A stretch of 64,000 bases of DNA from Ficedula albicollis (Eukaryota; Chordata; Aves; Passeriformes; Muscicapidae). Below are positions 25,286 to 37,020 of this stretch, piece after piece. Both the position numbers and the translations under genes were made by a program. Location: the NCBI RefSeq assembly GCF_000247815.1, contig NC_021681.1:5264213-5328212 (forward strand). Reading direction: 5' to 3'. How positions within the stretch are numbered: position 1 is the first letter of the stretch; every line of letters begins with the position of its first letter. Under the pieces are notes generated by a model, which searched no databases, was not told the DNA's origin, and saw only the letters and a program-made list of their open reading frames with translations.

Positions 25286-26144
25286 TAGTCTGGAACACTA
25301 AGGAAGGGAAGAGCAGATCCTCAGCATTCTGGTCTGTGTTACACAGCCAAGGGCAGTGGTGAGACCCTTCATGGGGGGACCTTATGTACCAGTCATGGCC
25401 AAAAGACATCCCTGCCCTGTAATTCCTCTGCGCTCAACTTCACCCAGAACAGGCATTCCAGCTTTCCAGACTCCTCCACACTTGAGAATGTGCCCCATCA
25501 ATTTCTGCACCTCAATAGCCTCCAAATGGCCTTGCTGGGACCCTGCCCAGCCTCTGTCCTGTCTGCATTTCTGTTCCTTTTAAATATCTACTTTTATCCA
25601 CAGTAAATCCTTTGTATTCCACTCCTATTTGTTCTCCTCTGGTTGGGGTCCAGGAAGGCTCGAAGAAGCCTCACTTCACCCCCCTTCTCTGACCCAAATT
25701 TGCCATGATTGTTGGTGTGTCTCACCTTCCTCATGTCCACTTGGGAAGTTTGGATGTGATATCTCCTGCTCCCCTTGTTCCAGTTGCCCTGGTCACAACT
25801 GTGTGTTTTTGTCTTAATATCTCATGATGCCTGAGATGGGTTTGGAAGGTCTTGGAGGTGAATGAAGGAAATGAAATGTTCAAAAATAAAGACATTTCCT
25901 TTGCTGTTCGATGAACAAGACTCCAGCAGTACAAGGTGGAAGGTGTCCCCTGCCCATGGTGGAGGGCAGAGTGGAATGGTCGTTAAAGTCCCTTCCAATC
26001 CCCAGAATTCTGGGATTCTGTGAATACTGAAAGAAAACACACACAGCTGGATCAGCACCTGTGGCGTCGGGTGCTGCAGGACAGGATGTGGAAGGGAGGA
26101 ATTTTTTTGGAGCACAATAACCACCATTAATATTAAGGCATTAT
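25286..26144. repeat. 859-bp tandem duplication, copy 2
   Basis: Head-to-tail repeat of 24427-25285. The left edge shares only 'ta' with the end of copy 1, and the right edge continues one further matching base (26145) before unique sequence 'cagggttctc'. Lack of divergence means either a very recent event or a false duplication in the assembly. Confidence 0.95.
25935..26025 (+). mobile_element. CR1 LINE extreme 3' end (duplicated copy)
   Basis: The second copy of the CR1 end at 25076-25166, carried by the 859-bp duplication and not a separate insertion. Confidence 0.75.
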
Positions 26145-26145
26145 T

Positions 26146-27565
26146 CAGGGTTCTCAATGGAAATGCATCAATTAAGGGGAAAAAAGGAGGTGAAGAGATG
26201 GTGAAAAGATGTCTCGGGGTTTGTCTCCTGCCTGCTGCAGAAGGAGAGGGGGAGGGCAGGGCTGTCCATTTAGGAGGTCAGCAGTGAGCAGGGCTATCAG
26301 ATGCCGTGCCAAGCTAATTCCTAATTGGAGCAGTGTTTGTCAACACTGCCAGAGCCTTAATGCAGTGTAATCGCTGGAGCCACAAGCTCTGATAGGGATC
26401 TAAATCTCTGCCCACGTGCCACCCCACCCAAGCCTGAGCTCTGTGACCCCTGCTTTTCTTACTGCCCAAGAAAGAGAGAAGACACTGATGAAGGGAAAAA
26501 AGCATCGTGCTGCTGGGGAATTCTTCAGAGGTTTCCTAGTTGGAACTGGGTTTGTTTCATTGGACAGCTGACACTCCACCAGAATGAACATCTGCCTCCA
26601 AAAGCACATGCACAATAAACCACCAGCTGTTTCAGGATTGGCTTGGCTCCTCATATTCCTGCTCTGACACAGCCTTCCTGGAAAAGCTTCTGCCCACCTT
26701 TGTGGATTTTTTCCCCCTCACATGAGCTGTAGGAGGCAACATCATAGAGAAGTACATCAAGTGTGGAGCAAGGATGAGCTTTGATATAGGTCAGCTTTGA
26801 GTTCTGTGGTTGAATCAAGTCTCCCAAGTTCAAGGATCTCTCCTGACACAGGAGGTGAGCTAAGGATTTTGTCCTTAACCACTGAGGAGTTCAAGGTTTT
26901 CTTCACTTCCAGGTAACAATAAAGGGGTTTGCACTAGGGCAGGACCAACGAGCCCTATTATAAAGGCCGTCGTGTGTTGCTTGGAAAAATAAGTTCCATC
27001 TACTGTCCACATTTATTGGAGGATGCATTGAAAGATCTCACTATTATCTCCATTATTTTCTTCTTGAATAAATGCAAGCTACTCTTTGCAGGGTATCACT
27101 AAGCTGACTAAGATCCTCCTGTGGTCTCAACAGGAGAAAAATAAGTAGATCTTCTGCTCCGAGTTGTGATGCTTCCTTGTAGCTCCCCTAAAGGAGCAGG
27201 AAGGATGTAGGTCAAATCCTTCTGTCTTGTAGGGTTCCACTCTTCCTCCTATTACTGATGGCTTTGTGGATACAAGGATATATTTCCACTACAAAAACCT
27301 CACACTATCCTCAGAAAAAGTCAGCAGATGTATCTTAAATCCAGAAAAGGATCTGGGGAGGAGTAAGAGGTGAAAGGCTCCTCACAGGTGGGTTTGACCC
27401 CCCAAAATGTCCTGGCTTGTCTCATACCTTTGAGTTATTGGGGCACCACGTTTAGCAAAGTTGCTGCAGAGCTGCAGAAGCATCACTTATCTTCTCCTCA
27501 TTCATTATCCTGGGCTGCCATTTGGAACCTGCTGCGTCTCCGATGCTCTTGGCAGGATGGAGAAG
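26146..27565. other. Intergenic DNA, no gene seen
   Basis: No recognised gene or mobile element. 26300-26400 is a unique block with a TAATT-type word (26321-26335) and might be a conserved element, but I cannot support that further. Confidence 0.45.
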
Positions 27566-27566
27566 G

Positions 27567-28080
<514 letters not shown>

Positions 28081-28329
28081 ACACCCAGGTATCTCTGCCT
28101 TGCATGGATTTATGGAGAGGTAAGGAAATGCATTTTCCGTGTCTCTGAATTCTCGCCGTGACCATGCGAGGCCACGGCTGTCCTTGTGCATAAACAGCAC
28201 GAGCAGTGAGTTATTACCAGCCCTGAAGACCAGAGCTCCTCACTGGAGGGGGCTTTTGTCTTTCCTTTCACGGCAGCTCCAGGAGCCTCTGAGCCAAGCC
28301 TCCCCATGGCATGTGCTCTGCTTACCTGT

Positions 28330-28720
28330 GATTTATTGACGATAATCACGGGGCGAGCCATTTGTAATCAAACGTACAACAAAGACATCCTCGTGCTGAG
28401 AGGCAGTGATAACGCACCATTTAGTAATTTTTGTGCAGTCAGTAATTTGGAGAATGAATGATAATTTCCTGAACTGAGAATCTGCACTGACAACCCTTAG
28501 TGCTATTCACCTCGTGAATAAAGATACCTTCCTCTCCATGTCTCGTGATAAATTCCTTTTATTAGGGCCACTTATGTGGGACTTTATCTTAATCGTCTTA
28601 AGTATGGGGCAGTCTCTGTGCTGAGGTTGGGTCGTTTTTCATTACGACCTCCAGCATGCTCTGGGAAGTAAATAAATACCAGGCAGTGATATGAAAACAG
28701 TCATTAAATGAAATGGGCTT
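28330..28720. promoter_or_regulatory. Candidate conserved non-coding element
   Basis: A long repeat-free stretch of mixed AT composition with many homeodomain-like words, for example 'gtgatttattgacgataatc' at 28328-28347 and the 'agtaattt' words near 28424 and 28441. There is no coding frame or splice signal. It is one of the stronger compositional candidates in the window. Confidence 0.3.
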
Positions 28721-28910
28721 TGCTAAGGCAATGCTCTGAGTGGCTGCAGACAGCACATCCGCACCTCGGGCGGTGCTGAGGAACAGGGGGCATCTCTCAC
28801 CTCCACCTGAGGAGGATGAACTGTCCAGCAGGAACATGGATGGTTTTAACCATCACAGCATTGAGAGCAGCGCTGCTGCAGGTGCCCTTCCCCAGCTCCA
28901 ACAGTGTTAG

Positions 28911-29055
28911 AATCACAGAACAGAGTCATGGAGTGGTTTGGGGTGGAAGGCACCTTAAAGCCCATCTCGTCTCTCCCATGGGCAGGGACACCTTCCACCA
29001 GCCCAGGCTGCTCCAAGCCCTGGCCAGCCTGGCCTTGGACACTGCCAGGGGTGGG
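28911..29055 (-). mobile_element. CR1 LINE 3' end fragment, minus orientation
   Basis: Plus strand reads 'aatcacagaacagagtcatg', 'gagtggtttggggtggaagg', 'cccatgggcagggacacctt' and 'cctggccttggacactgcca', the reverse complement of the CR1 3' end. Truncated after about 145 bp. Confidence 0.9.
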
Positions 29056-29345
29056 GCAGCCAGGTTTTTTATTGTTTAAGCCAAGCAAGAAAATGTATTT
29101 CCTGCAGCTTTGGATTTTCAGGTAAAAACGGTCCCTGAAAAGCCAAGGGTGTTTCAGGATCTAGCCAGGAGCTCTTTTTGATGAGCCCCATGATGGAGTC
29201 TGTTCAAAAACTGGGGGATGGCATGCTGGGGTCATCTGGTTCTAAGCTAAACAGCAGCTCCTCACCATGTCACAAATCCAAGCTGGGAGCTGCCATCCAA
29301 TGTCAGGATGAGTGAGAGGCTCCACTCTCCATTTCTGAGCTTCTT

Positions 29346-29458
29346 GGTGCTATAGTCTAGACTCTGAGTTGAGGTGTTAGGACATAGGTTGGACTCAATG
29401 ATCTTAGAGGTCTCTTCCAACCTCATTATTCTATGATTCTGTGATTCTGTGATTCTTG
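29346..29458 (+). mobile_element. CR1 LINE 3' end with terminal tail, plus orientation
   Basis: The block 'ttggactcaatgatcttaga', 'ggtctcttccaacctcatta' is followed by about three copies of an ATTCTGTG-type tail (29428-29458). This is the characteristic 3' terminus of CR1, here of a different subfamily from the 'cccaaaccatt' copies. Confidence 0.88.
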
Positions 29459-30389
29459 GACACCATCCTCAGAGCTGGCAGGTCCTGGGGGCTGGGTGGT
29501 CCTCTCCTCTTTTCCATCCCAGGCATGAACCACGCAATGTCTGTGTGATCCAGCAGGAGAAGTGGGTCCCCTCCACCAGTGACATGGCTCCTCCTGCTCT
29601 GCACAGCTGCTCCACCCCCTCAGCACTGTCCTGATGGTGGATAAAACACTTAGCGGAGTGAAAATGTGGGGAGGTTTTCCTGAAGGCAGTGGGAGGGCTG
29701 ACAAGTAATCCTGTTTCTGTCACAGGACTGGGTTCTGCTCTTCACTGGTATTTCCAGCATGGGCAGGGACTCGATTTCTGAGCCATGAACAGCATTTTCA
29801 GGGAATAAACAGCATTGCAGGTGAGGGCTCAGCACAGACTGCCAGCTGTCTCCCAGGTAATTTGGACTGTGGTCACCTGCTGAAGGCCAAGTGTGGGCTG
29901 TGCACTGAAATTGTTGCCTGTGGCATTCACAGACATGATTTTTTGTTCTTTCCTGGCTCTGAGCACTCAGCTCCCCGCTCCTCTCTTCCCTCTCCTCGTT
30001 GCAGCTGTGATTTAATTCCAGACAGGCAGCAAAGTTTGGAAACATGCAGATTATTCCTGTTCTATCTTAATCATCCTCACCAGGGAGAAATAGAAGAGGA
30101 GTGCTTTTTAAAACACTTGGATAAAATGAACTGGAACGATGAAGTACATTAAGAACAGGAAAATCTAAATGAGGTGGAAATAACGTCTTTATTGAAAGGA
30201 CACATTTTAATCTCTCTCTCCTGCACTTACATGAACACACCTGATGCCAAGGCAGGAGGAAAAGGTTTAAGCTGGGAGATTGCCCTGGCACTCAGTGTTT
30301 GCCAGCTGTGCCTGTGGCCCTGCCCAAATCCTGGCACTGCAGTGTTCCAGCTGGTGGCCAGCACTGCAGGAACCTGCCACCAGAGAGCC

Positions 30390-30450
30390 ATGGAATCATG
30401 GAACGTCCTGAGCTGGGAGGAATGCCCAGTGATCAGTGTGCCCAACGCCA
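30390..30450 (-). mobile_element. Short CR1-like 3' end, minus orientation
   Basis: About 60 bp, 'tggaatcatggaacgtcctg' followed by 'agctgggaggaatgcccag', matches the pattern of the reverse-complemented CR1 tail. The short length limits confidence. Confidence 0.55.
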
Positions 30451-31374
30451 ATGGAATCCACTGCGGGCTGCTCTGAGAGCTCACTGAGCACCCCCCTGGA
30501 GACACCCCCTCTCAGCAGCAAATTCCACATCCACAAGGATGGGAATCTGGGAGCAATGCAAATCACTGGGGGAGTCCATAAAGGCGTTTTGTGGGGCAGC
30601 TGCTGGGAATTTTGAGGTGCACTGACCCCGGAATTTGTGACCCTGAGGATGCCAGAGCTCAAGAGGAGCCTTCAGTGAGAGCCAAAAAAATGGAGAGTCC
30701 TTTCCAAAACCTGTGACCTGCTGGGATGGCTGTACAAGAAGGGTGGACCCTGCCATGCTCACCCAGCAATGCACCAAGCAGGGGAATGGCTGATTTTGGA
30801 GACTCCATCGCTCAAGTCTGTGGTACAGAAGAGTCTTCCCCTCAACCTCTATTCATTACAGAGCCAAAAATCATTTCTAAACATTTCTAAATTCACAAAG
30901 CTGCCCTGGAGAGGTCCCAGTCATCATCTGCCAGTAGGGATGGGCTTTTTGACCTGATCAGAAAAACGATCCTTTAGATAGAAAAGATACCAGAAATGAA
31001 GTGTGACTCCCTCCATTGGCCTGAAAGAAGGCAGGTTACTGGGTGAATTTGGGATTTTAATTTTACGAATCATCTTTTGAACCATGCTCATTGTAGTGCT
31101 TGATAGAGTCTGTTTCCCTCCTGATCCCACTGATTATAGATTTTCTTCTCAGTGGCCTCTCCCATTTCTAATGTGCTGCTATTATTCAAAGTGATTAATT
31201 GAAGTCATTGGTCAAACCTGTACCTGGATATGAGCTTTAACCATGGATGTGCCATTCTGAAGTGGTGTTCTTCATCCCTGTTTCCTGAGGCACAGGGCAG
31301 CACCCAACATTTTCAACATTCCAGTGGTTATATTCCCACAACAGACAATGCATTAAGAGACAAAATGAAATATA
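30451..31374. other. Intergenic DNA, no gene seen
   Basis: No recognised feature. The CG content is low and open frames are short. Confidence 0.4.
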
Positions 31375-31835
31375 GTTGGAAGAAATGCTCGAGGATCAGA
31401 GTCCAGCCCCTGGCCCTGCACAGACACCCCAACAATCCCACCCTGGGCATCCCTGGGAGTGTTTTCCCAATGCTCCTGGAGCTCTGGCAGCCTCGGGGCT
31501 GTGCCCATTCCCTGGGGAGCCTGGGCAGTGCCCAGCACCCTCTGGGGGAAGAACCTTTCCCTGATATCCAACCTAAACTCCCCTGACACAATGCTCCTGG
31601 AGCTCTGGCAGCCTCGCAATCCCACCCTGGGCATCCCTGGGAGTGTTTTCCCAATGCTCCTGGAGCTCTGGCAGCCTCGGGGCTGTGCCCATTCCCTGGG
31701 GAGCCTGGGCAGTGCCCAGCACCCTCTGGGGGAAGAACCTTTCCCTGATATCCAACCTAAACTCCCCTGACACAGCTCCAGCCATTCCTTGGGGTCCTGT
31801 CCTGGTCACAGAGATCAGATCCTGGAGTTGCCTCT
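31375..31835 (-). mobile_element. CR1 LINE 3' portion with internal duplication, minus orientation
   Basis: The plus strand carries the reversed CR1 words 'gtccagcccctggccctgca', 'gctcctggagctctggcagc', 'cattccctggggagcctggg', 'ccctgatatccaacctaaac' and 'cttggggtcctgtcctggtc'. The segment 31433-31616 recurs at 31617-31800 (184-bp period), and an extra partial copy of the 'atgctcctgg' module lies at 31591-31616. The duplicated parts are nearly identical. Confidence 0.88.
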
Positions 31836-31900
31836 CAGGAGGAAGTTTAGCTCAGGCTGTGGGGGATGAAGGCAGCTGCTGCTTTCCTGGGTCAACACAG

Positions 31901-32045
31901 TGGCATAAAATGGTTTGGGGTGGGAGGGATCTTGAAGCTCCTCTCGTTCCACCCTCTGCCATGGGCAGGGACATCCCCCACGGACCAGGTTGCTCCATGC
32001 CCCATCCAACCTGGCCTGGAACACTTCCAGGGATGGATCAGGAGG
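31901..32045 (-). mobile_element. CR1 LINE 3' end fragment, minus orientation
   Basis: Starts 'tggcataaaatggtttgggg', continues 'ctgccatgggcagggacatc' and 'ttgctccatgccccatccaa'. This is the reversed CR1 3' end, and it lies beside the internally duplicated CR1 at 31375. Confidence 0.87.
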
Positions 32046-32365
32046 GCTGGACTCAACATCTCTTCTCTGCTTCCAATAATGTACATTCCAAAGTCAATCA
32101 TCTACAAACCCAAATGTTAAAGGTACAGTTTTCTGCCCTCTGGCCCGTAGAAATGCAGTTATGACAGCTCCATCAGCTGGGCAGGAGTGACCACCTGGAT
32201 GTCCCAGTTCAGGTGGGACTGATGAAGGATGTGATGGTACCAGGAGCTGATATTAGCAGTGCTGTGACAAGGATTTGAGAAATGGTGACAGGGACCCACA
32301 GCTCTCAGGGAATGGCAGCCAGGAGTGGGCTGCTGTCCTCTTGCCCCATCCTGTGACCTGGAGGA

Positions 32366-32614
32366 TGCAGCCTCAACTTGCACCAGAGGAGACTTAGGTT
32401 GGATATTGGGGAAAACTTCTTCACTGGAAGAGTGGTCAGGGATTGGAACAGGCTGCCCAGGGCAGCGGTGGAATCGTTGTCCCTGGAGGGATTTGAAAGG
32501 GGTTTGAAAGGATGTGGCACTTGGGGACATGGGTTAGCAGTGTCTTTGGGAGAATGGCCAGACTCCATGATCTTGGAGAGCTTTTCCAGCCTTAGCCATC
32601 CTATGACCCTCTGC
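32366..32614 (+). mobile_element. CR1 LINE 3' end, plus orientation, different subfamily
   Basis: Contains 'gttggatattggggaaaact', 'gaagagtggtcagggattgg', 'aacaggctgcccagggcagc', 'gtggcacttggggacatggg' and a decayed 'atcctatgaccctctg' tail. The 'cacttggggacatgg' module distinguishes this CR1 subfamily from the others here. Confidence 0.92.
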
Positions 32615-33290
32615 TCAAGGTGCACACCCACTGCCCCACACTGCCCTCGCTGGAGCCACCCCAGAGCTCACTGCTTGGGTGACCAGAGCAGGGCTCCAAC
32701 ACCAATTAAAGAAGCAGCAATTAAGGAGCAGTGCAGGGACAGGAGGGCCAGAGAGGCAGCAGGATGCTGGAGCCATCCTCTGTCGACAAAGTGCTGAGAC
32801 AACAAACTTAACCTCCCTGTCCACGGCGCGCCTATCAGCCGTGGTTATTAAATCCCACAAAAGGGAGAAGAGCACCAGTGAATAGGGTTGAAAGAAAAAG
32901 CACTTTCCCCATTTGGATTACCTCCTACAGAACAGGACCTGCCAGTGAAAGGCGGAGAGTGTAATTGCTGGCCTGAAAGAGAAGGGGAAAAAAGGAGAAA
33001 AAAAAAAAAAAAAACTATAAAGGGAGAGAAAGAAAGAAGGAAGGGGGGAAAAATTGATAATGAACAATTTATCCTCTGAGCTAACAGTTAATTAATTCTG
33101 AAAATATCTGTCAGGCTAATGGAGGGGGGGTAGCTGTGCCACTGAACACAATTAGTAAAATAATAATAACAAAAAAAAGGGGGGAAAAAAAGGAAGAAAA
33201 AAAAGATTTTTTTAAGGTGTTGCTATCTTCTTAGAGACCAGGCCCTTGGCTTCCCAATGTCATTCTCAACACAATTTTTTTTTTCTTCTC
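32615..33290. other. Intergenic DNA, purine-rich toward the right, no gene seen
   Basis: The right half (32980-33220) is rich in A and G runs. No gene, RNA or mobile element recognised. Confidence 0.45.
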
Positions 33291-33720
33291 TCCCTTCGTC
33301 TCTTTTCAGAAATTGTTCTCATGAATGATTTATATATGTCTAGTTATCTGGAGTGATTTCTATGGACCCGGGCGCATTGCTGCATAATTGTTAATTTTAA
33401 TGCCATAATAGCTTCAGATGGAGGGAGAGATTAGGCGTTTATTGCACAATTAAATGAAACATACTTGAGAATCACAAAAGGTTCCGTAATTATTTCAGAC
33501 CATTAATAAAATGGGCATTAAATTATATGGGACACAAAAGGGAAAGGAAATAGATTTTCATTACAGCAATAGAAGCCGAGAGTAGTAATAGATCCTTGTT
33601 GAATTCTCTTTCTCTCTCTCTCTCTCTGAAATTAATTGTTGCCCGGCTTATTTCAAAGCAAAATAAAAGAGAAATAAAGTGTGTTAAAGAACCTCTGATG
33701 AAAGGGCTTTGTTTGATAAG
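33290..33720. promoter_or_regulatory. Strongest candidate conserved non-coding element
   Basis: About 400 bp of repeat-free AT-rich DNA packed with homeodomain-type words: 'taattgttaattttaatg' (33385-33402), TTTATTGC (33438-33445, CDX/HOX-like), TAATTA (33487-33492) and 'cattaataaaatgggcatta' (33501-33520). A CT dinucleotide run lies at 33606-33628. There are stops in every frame and no splice pairs. Its texture is typical of deeply conserved enhancers near developmental genes, but conservation cannot be tested here. Confidence 0.38.
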
Positions 33721-35739
33721 GACAATAGCCAGTGATACACTCTGGGAAAAAAAGGAAAAAAAAAAGGAGGAGAAAAAAAAAAAAAAAAAAGGAAGATTTA
33801 AAAAAAGGAAGATTTGATTTTGGCTTCCTGCCCTCAGTCCTGCAGCAGAACAGGGGCTGTGTGCGGACGCACGGGCGCCTCTCCTCCCCTTCCAACACCG
33901 CGGGGCTGGGGATGGGAGGGGGAAGGGGGATGTGGAAAGTTCCCCCCTCCATTCCCGAGTGCCCCTGGTGACGGGACCGGCCCTGGGTTTGGCAGCAGGG
34001 GCAGGAGAGGCAGGACCTGGCACAAATCCCAGGGATGCTCTCGCAGAGCGGCCGCGCTTGGCCCTTTCTAGATAAGACCACGAGCGATGGATTTGCCTTG
34101 CATGGAAGATCCAGGGGCTGCCTGGGACGAGGCAGCAGCAGCTGGAGGCTCCCAGGTGTTCCAGCTGCAGCACAGCCTGGAGAGCTTGTCCCCTGGGGAG
34201 TCACAGTGGGGACAGCAGGAGGGGCTGGGGGAGGCAGAGCTCCTGTCACGCCCGGCAAAGACAGCCCAGGGCAGCCTGAACGCCACCAAGACCTCACCTC
34301 ACAGCCTGGGAAGGGCCAAGGACAGGACCCACCTCAACAACGTGCCACAAGAGCCCTCAGAAACTCTGATCTCATGCTCCATACTCCAACAATATTTAAT
34401 GATGGCAAAAGAGGGGCTATGAGCAATATCTGGTTCCCCTTGGAATGAGAGACATCTCAAAAATCCGCAGTGCTGGTGAGGGGGAGAGGACTCAGAGCCT
34501 ACTGGGGCAAGTTTTCAGGGATACTCAGGACTTCTGGAAGGAATAAGTGGCACCTCTTGGCAGTTACAGAAGCCCACGGTGACTTAGGCAGTTTGGAAAA
34601 TCTCATGCTGCTTTCAGCCTCCTTTAGACACAAACATGCCCTTGATCCTAGCAGGGTTTGCAGGGACCTGAGTGAGCAGCAGCACAATTAAGAGTGAAAG
34701 AGGTCAGAAGAGGGTCATTGTAGCTAATGGCAAGCTCATCTTCCACCTCCCAGCCTCACTCACTGTCCTTAAACTCCTCTGAGAAGCCTTAGTGAAAAAA
34801 TATTTCTAAACCATCACTTTTGGTCCATGAGATGTTGTGCATGGCCAGGTCCCCTCACACACCTCGTTCCAGGAGCTGCAGAGATTTCCAAGATAATCCC
34901 TTCATTAAAGAAAAATACAGAATAAGGGGGGAAAACACAACAGAAGCATTAAAATAACGTCTTGGCAAAGCAAAGTTTACCATAGAAATGTAACGTCTGA
35001 GCAAAGCAGAAGCAGCTCCCACATCCCCCCAGTGAGTGTGCCAAGCAGGGAAGGTGTCACCCCCCTGCCAAGGGACAGGAGCTGCCGAGGGATCAGGAGG
35101 AAGGAGCATCCCAAGGCAGGGATAAACAAACAAGCAGCGAGGGTGTCTCTTCCCAGAGCACAGCTGCTCTTGGAAATTCAGCTCAGCTGACGCAGATCAG
35201 ACGCACGGCGCTATTTTTAGGCTCCTTGCAGTGTTTTAGTTTGCAGCTGCACTCCAGGCCTGCTCCCATTCCCCCAGCAGCAGGAGAAGCACTGCCTCAA
35301 TGGACAGGGAAGGCCTGTGGATGTGTGCACGGGGAATTTGTGGCATAGGGGAAAATAGTTTTTTTTTTTAACAGCAGGTGTGTGTTGAGGGTAGGGGCTG
35401 AGCTCTTGCCTTCTTTGGGAGGGAGGCAGGAAAAGGGAGAGAGACTGGGGAGGTAAGAGGGACCCCCCAACACCTTTGTGCAGCTGGATCTGGGCGTTTT
35501 CTGGGAAAACCAGAGCAGGCAGGAAGGTCCTTCTGGGTGGGGGTGTCCATGGGGCTCAGAGTGGAGAGCTGGGACAAGGGACAGCATCCTGCCAACCCTC
35601 CCAGCCTGCTGTCCCAGGAGACCACCAGCACCACGCTGAGCACCTGGAGCTTTGGTGGTGGGATTAAGGCTGCAGCAGGGACACAGAGAAAAAGAGTTTG
35701 ACACGGAGGGACTTAAGGAGAAATTGGGAAAAAAAATTT
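33721..35739. other. Intergenic DNA, no supported gene
   Basis: 33745-33800 is A-rich. 33830-34330 is GC-richer and holds an open frame of 111 codons (34087-34422, plus strand) that I do not recognise and that has no supporting splice or upstream signals. The rest has no recognised feature. Confidence 0.4.
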
Positions 35740-35966
<227 letters not shown>

Positions 35967-36088
35967 AAGTTAAAGCAGTGAAGTCGCTGTAGATAAGCAG
36001 CAATGAGGAAGCCGTGGGCTGCGCCGACAGCGCCCTCTCCTGGGCACAGGCAGCGGCGCTCCGGCCCGGGGGGAGCCAGGGACCCCGG

Positions 36089-36124
36089 AGGGGGCGGTGG
36101 ACACAGGGGAGGGGGCGATGGACA
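36089..36124. repeat. G-rich 21-bp minisatellite, left remnant
   Basis: One full unit (36089-36109) of the form 'agggggcggtggacacaggg' plus one base, then the start of a second unit at 36110 that dissolves into poly-G. The same family reappears at 36920 on the other side. Confidence 0.85.
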
Positions 36125-36914
<790 letters not shown>

Positions 36915-36919
36915 CGGGG

Positions 36920-37020
36920 AGGGGGCGATGGACACAGGGGAGGGGGCAGTGGGCAGCGGGGAAGGGGCGATGGACACAGGGCAGGGGGCGGTGGACAGCG
37001 GGGAGGGGGCGATGCTTCTC
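36920..37020. repeat. G-rich 21-bp minisatellite, right remnant
   Basis: Units start at 36920, 36941, 36962, 36983 and 37004. They alternate between 'gcgatggacaca' and 'gcagtgggcagc' cores, a two-unit higher-order pattern. Confidence 0.9.

Noticed and set aside
34087..34422. 111-codon plus-strand open frame
   Set aside because: No recognised domain, splice site or promoter context. It is plausible by chance in moderately GC-rich DNA.
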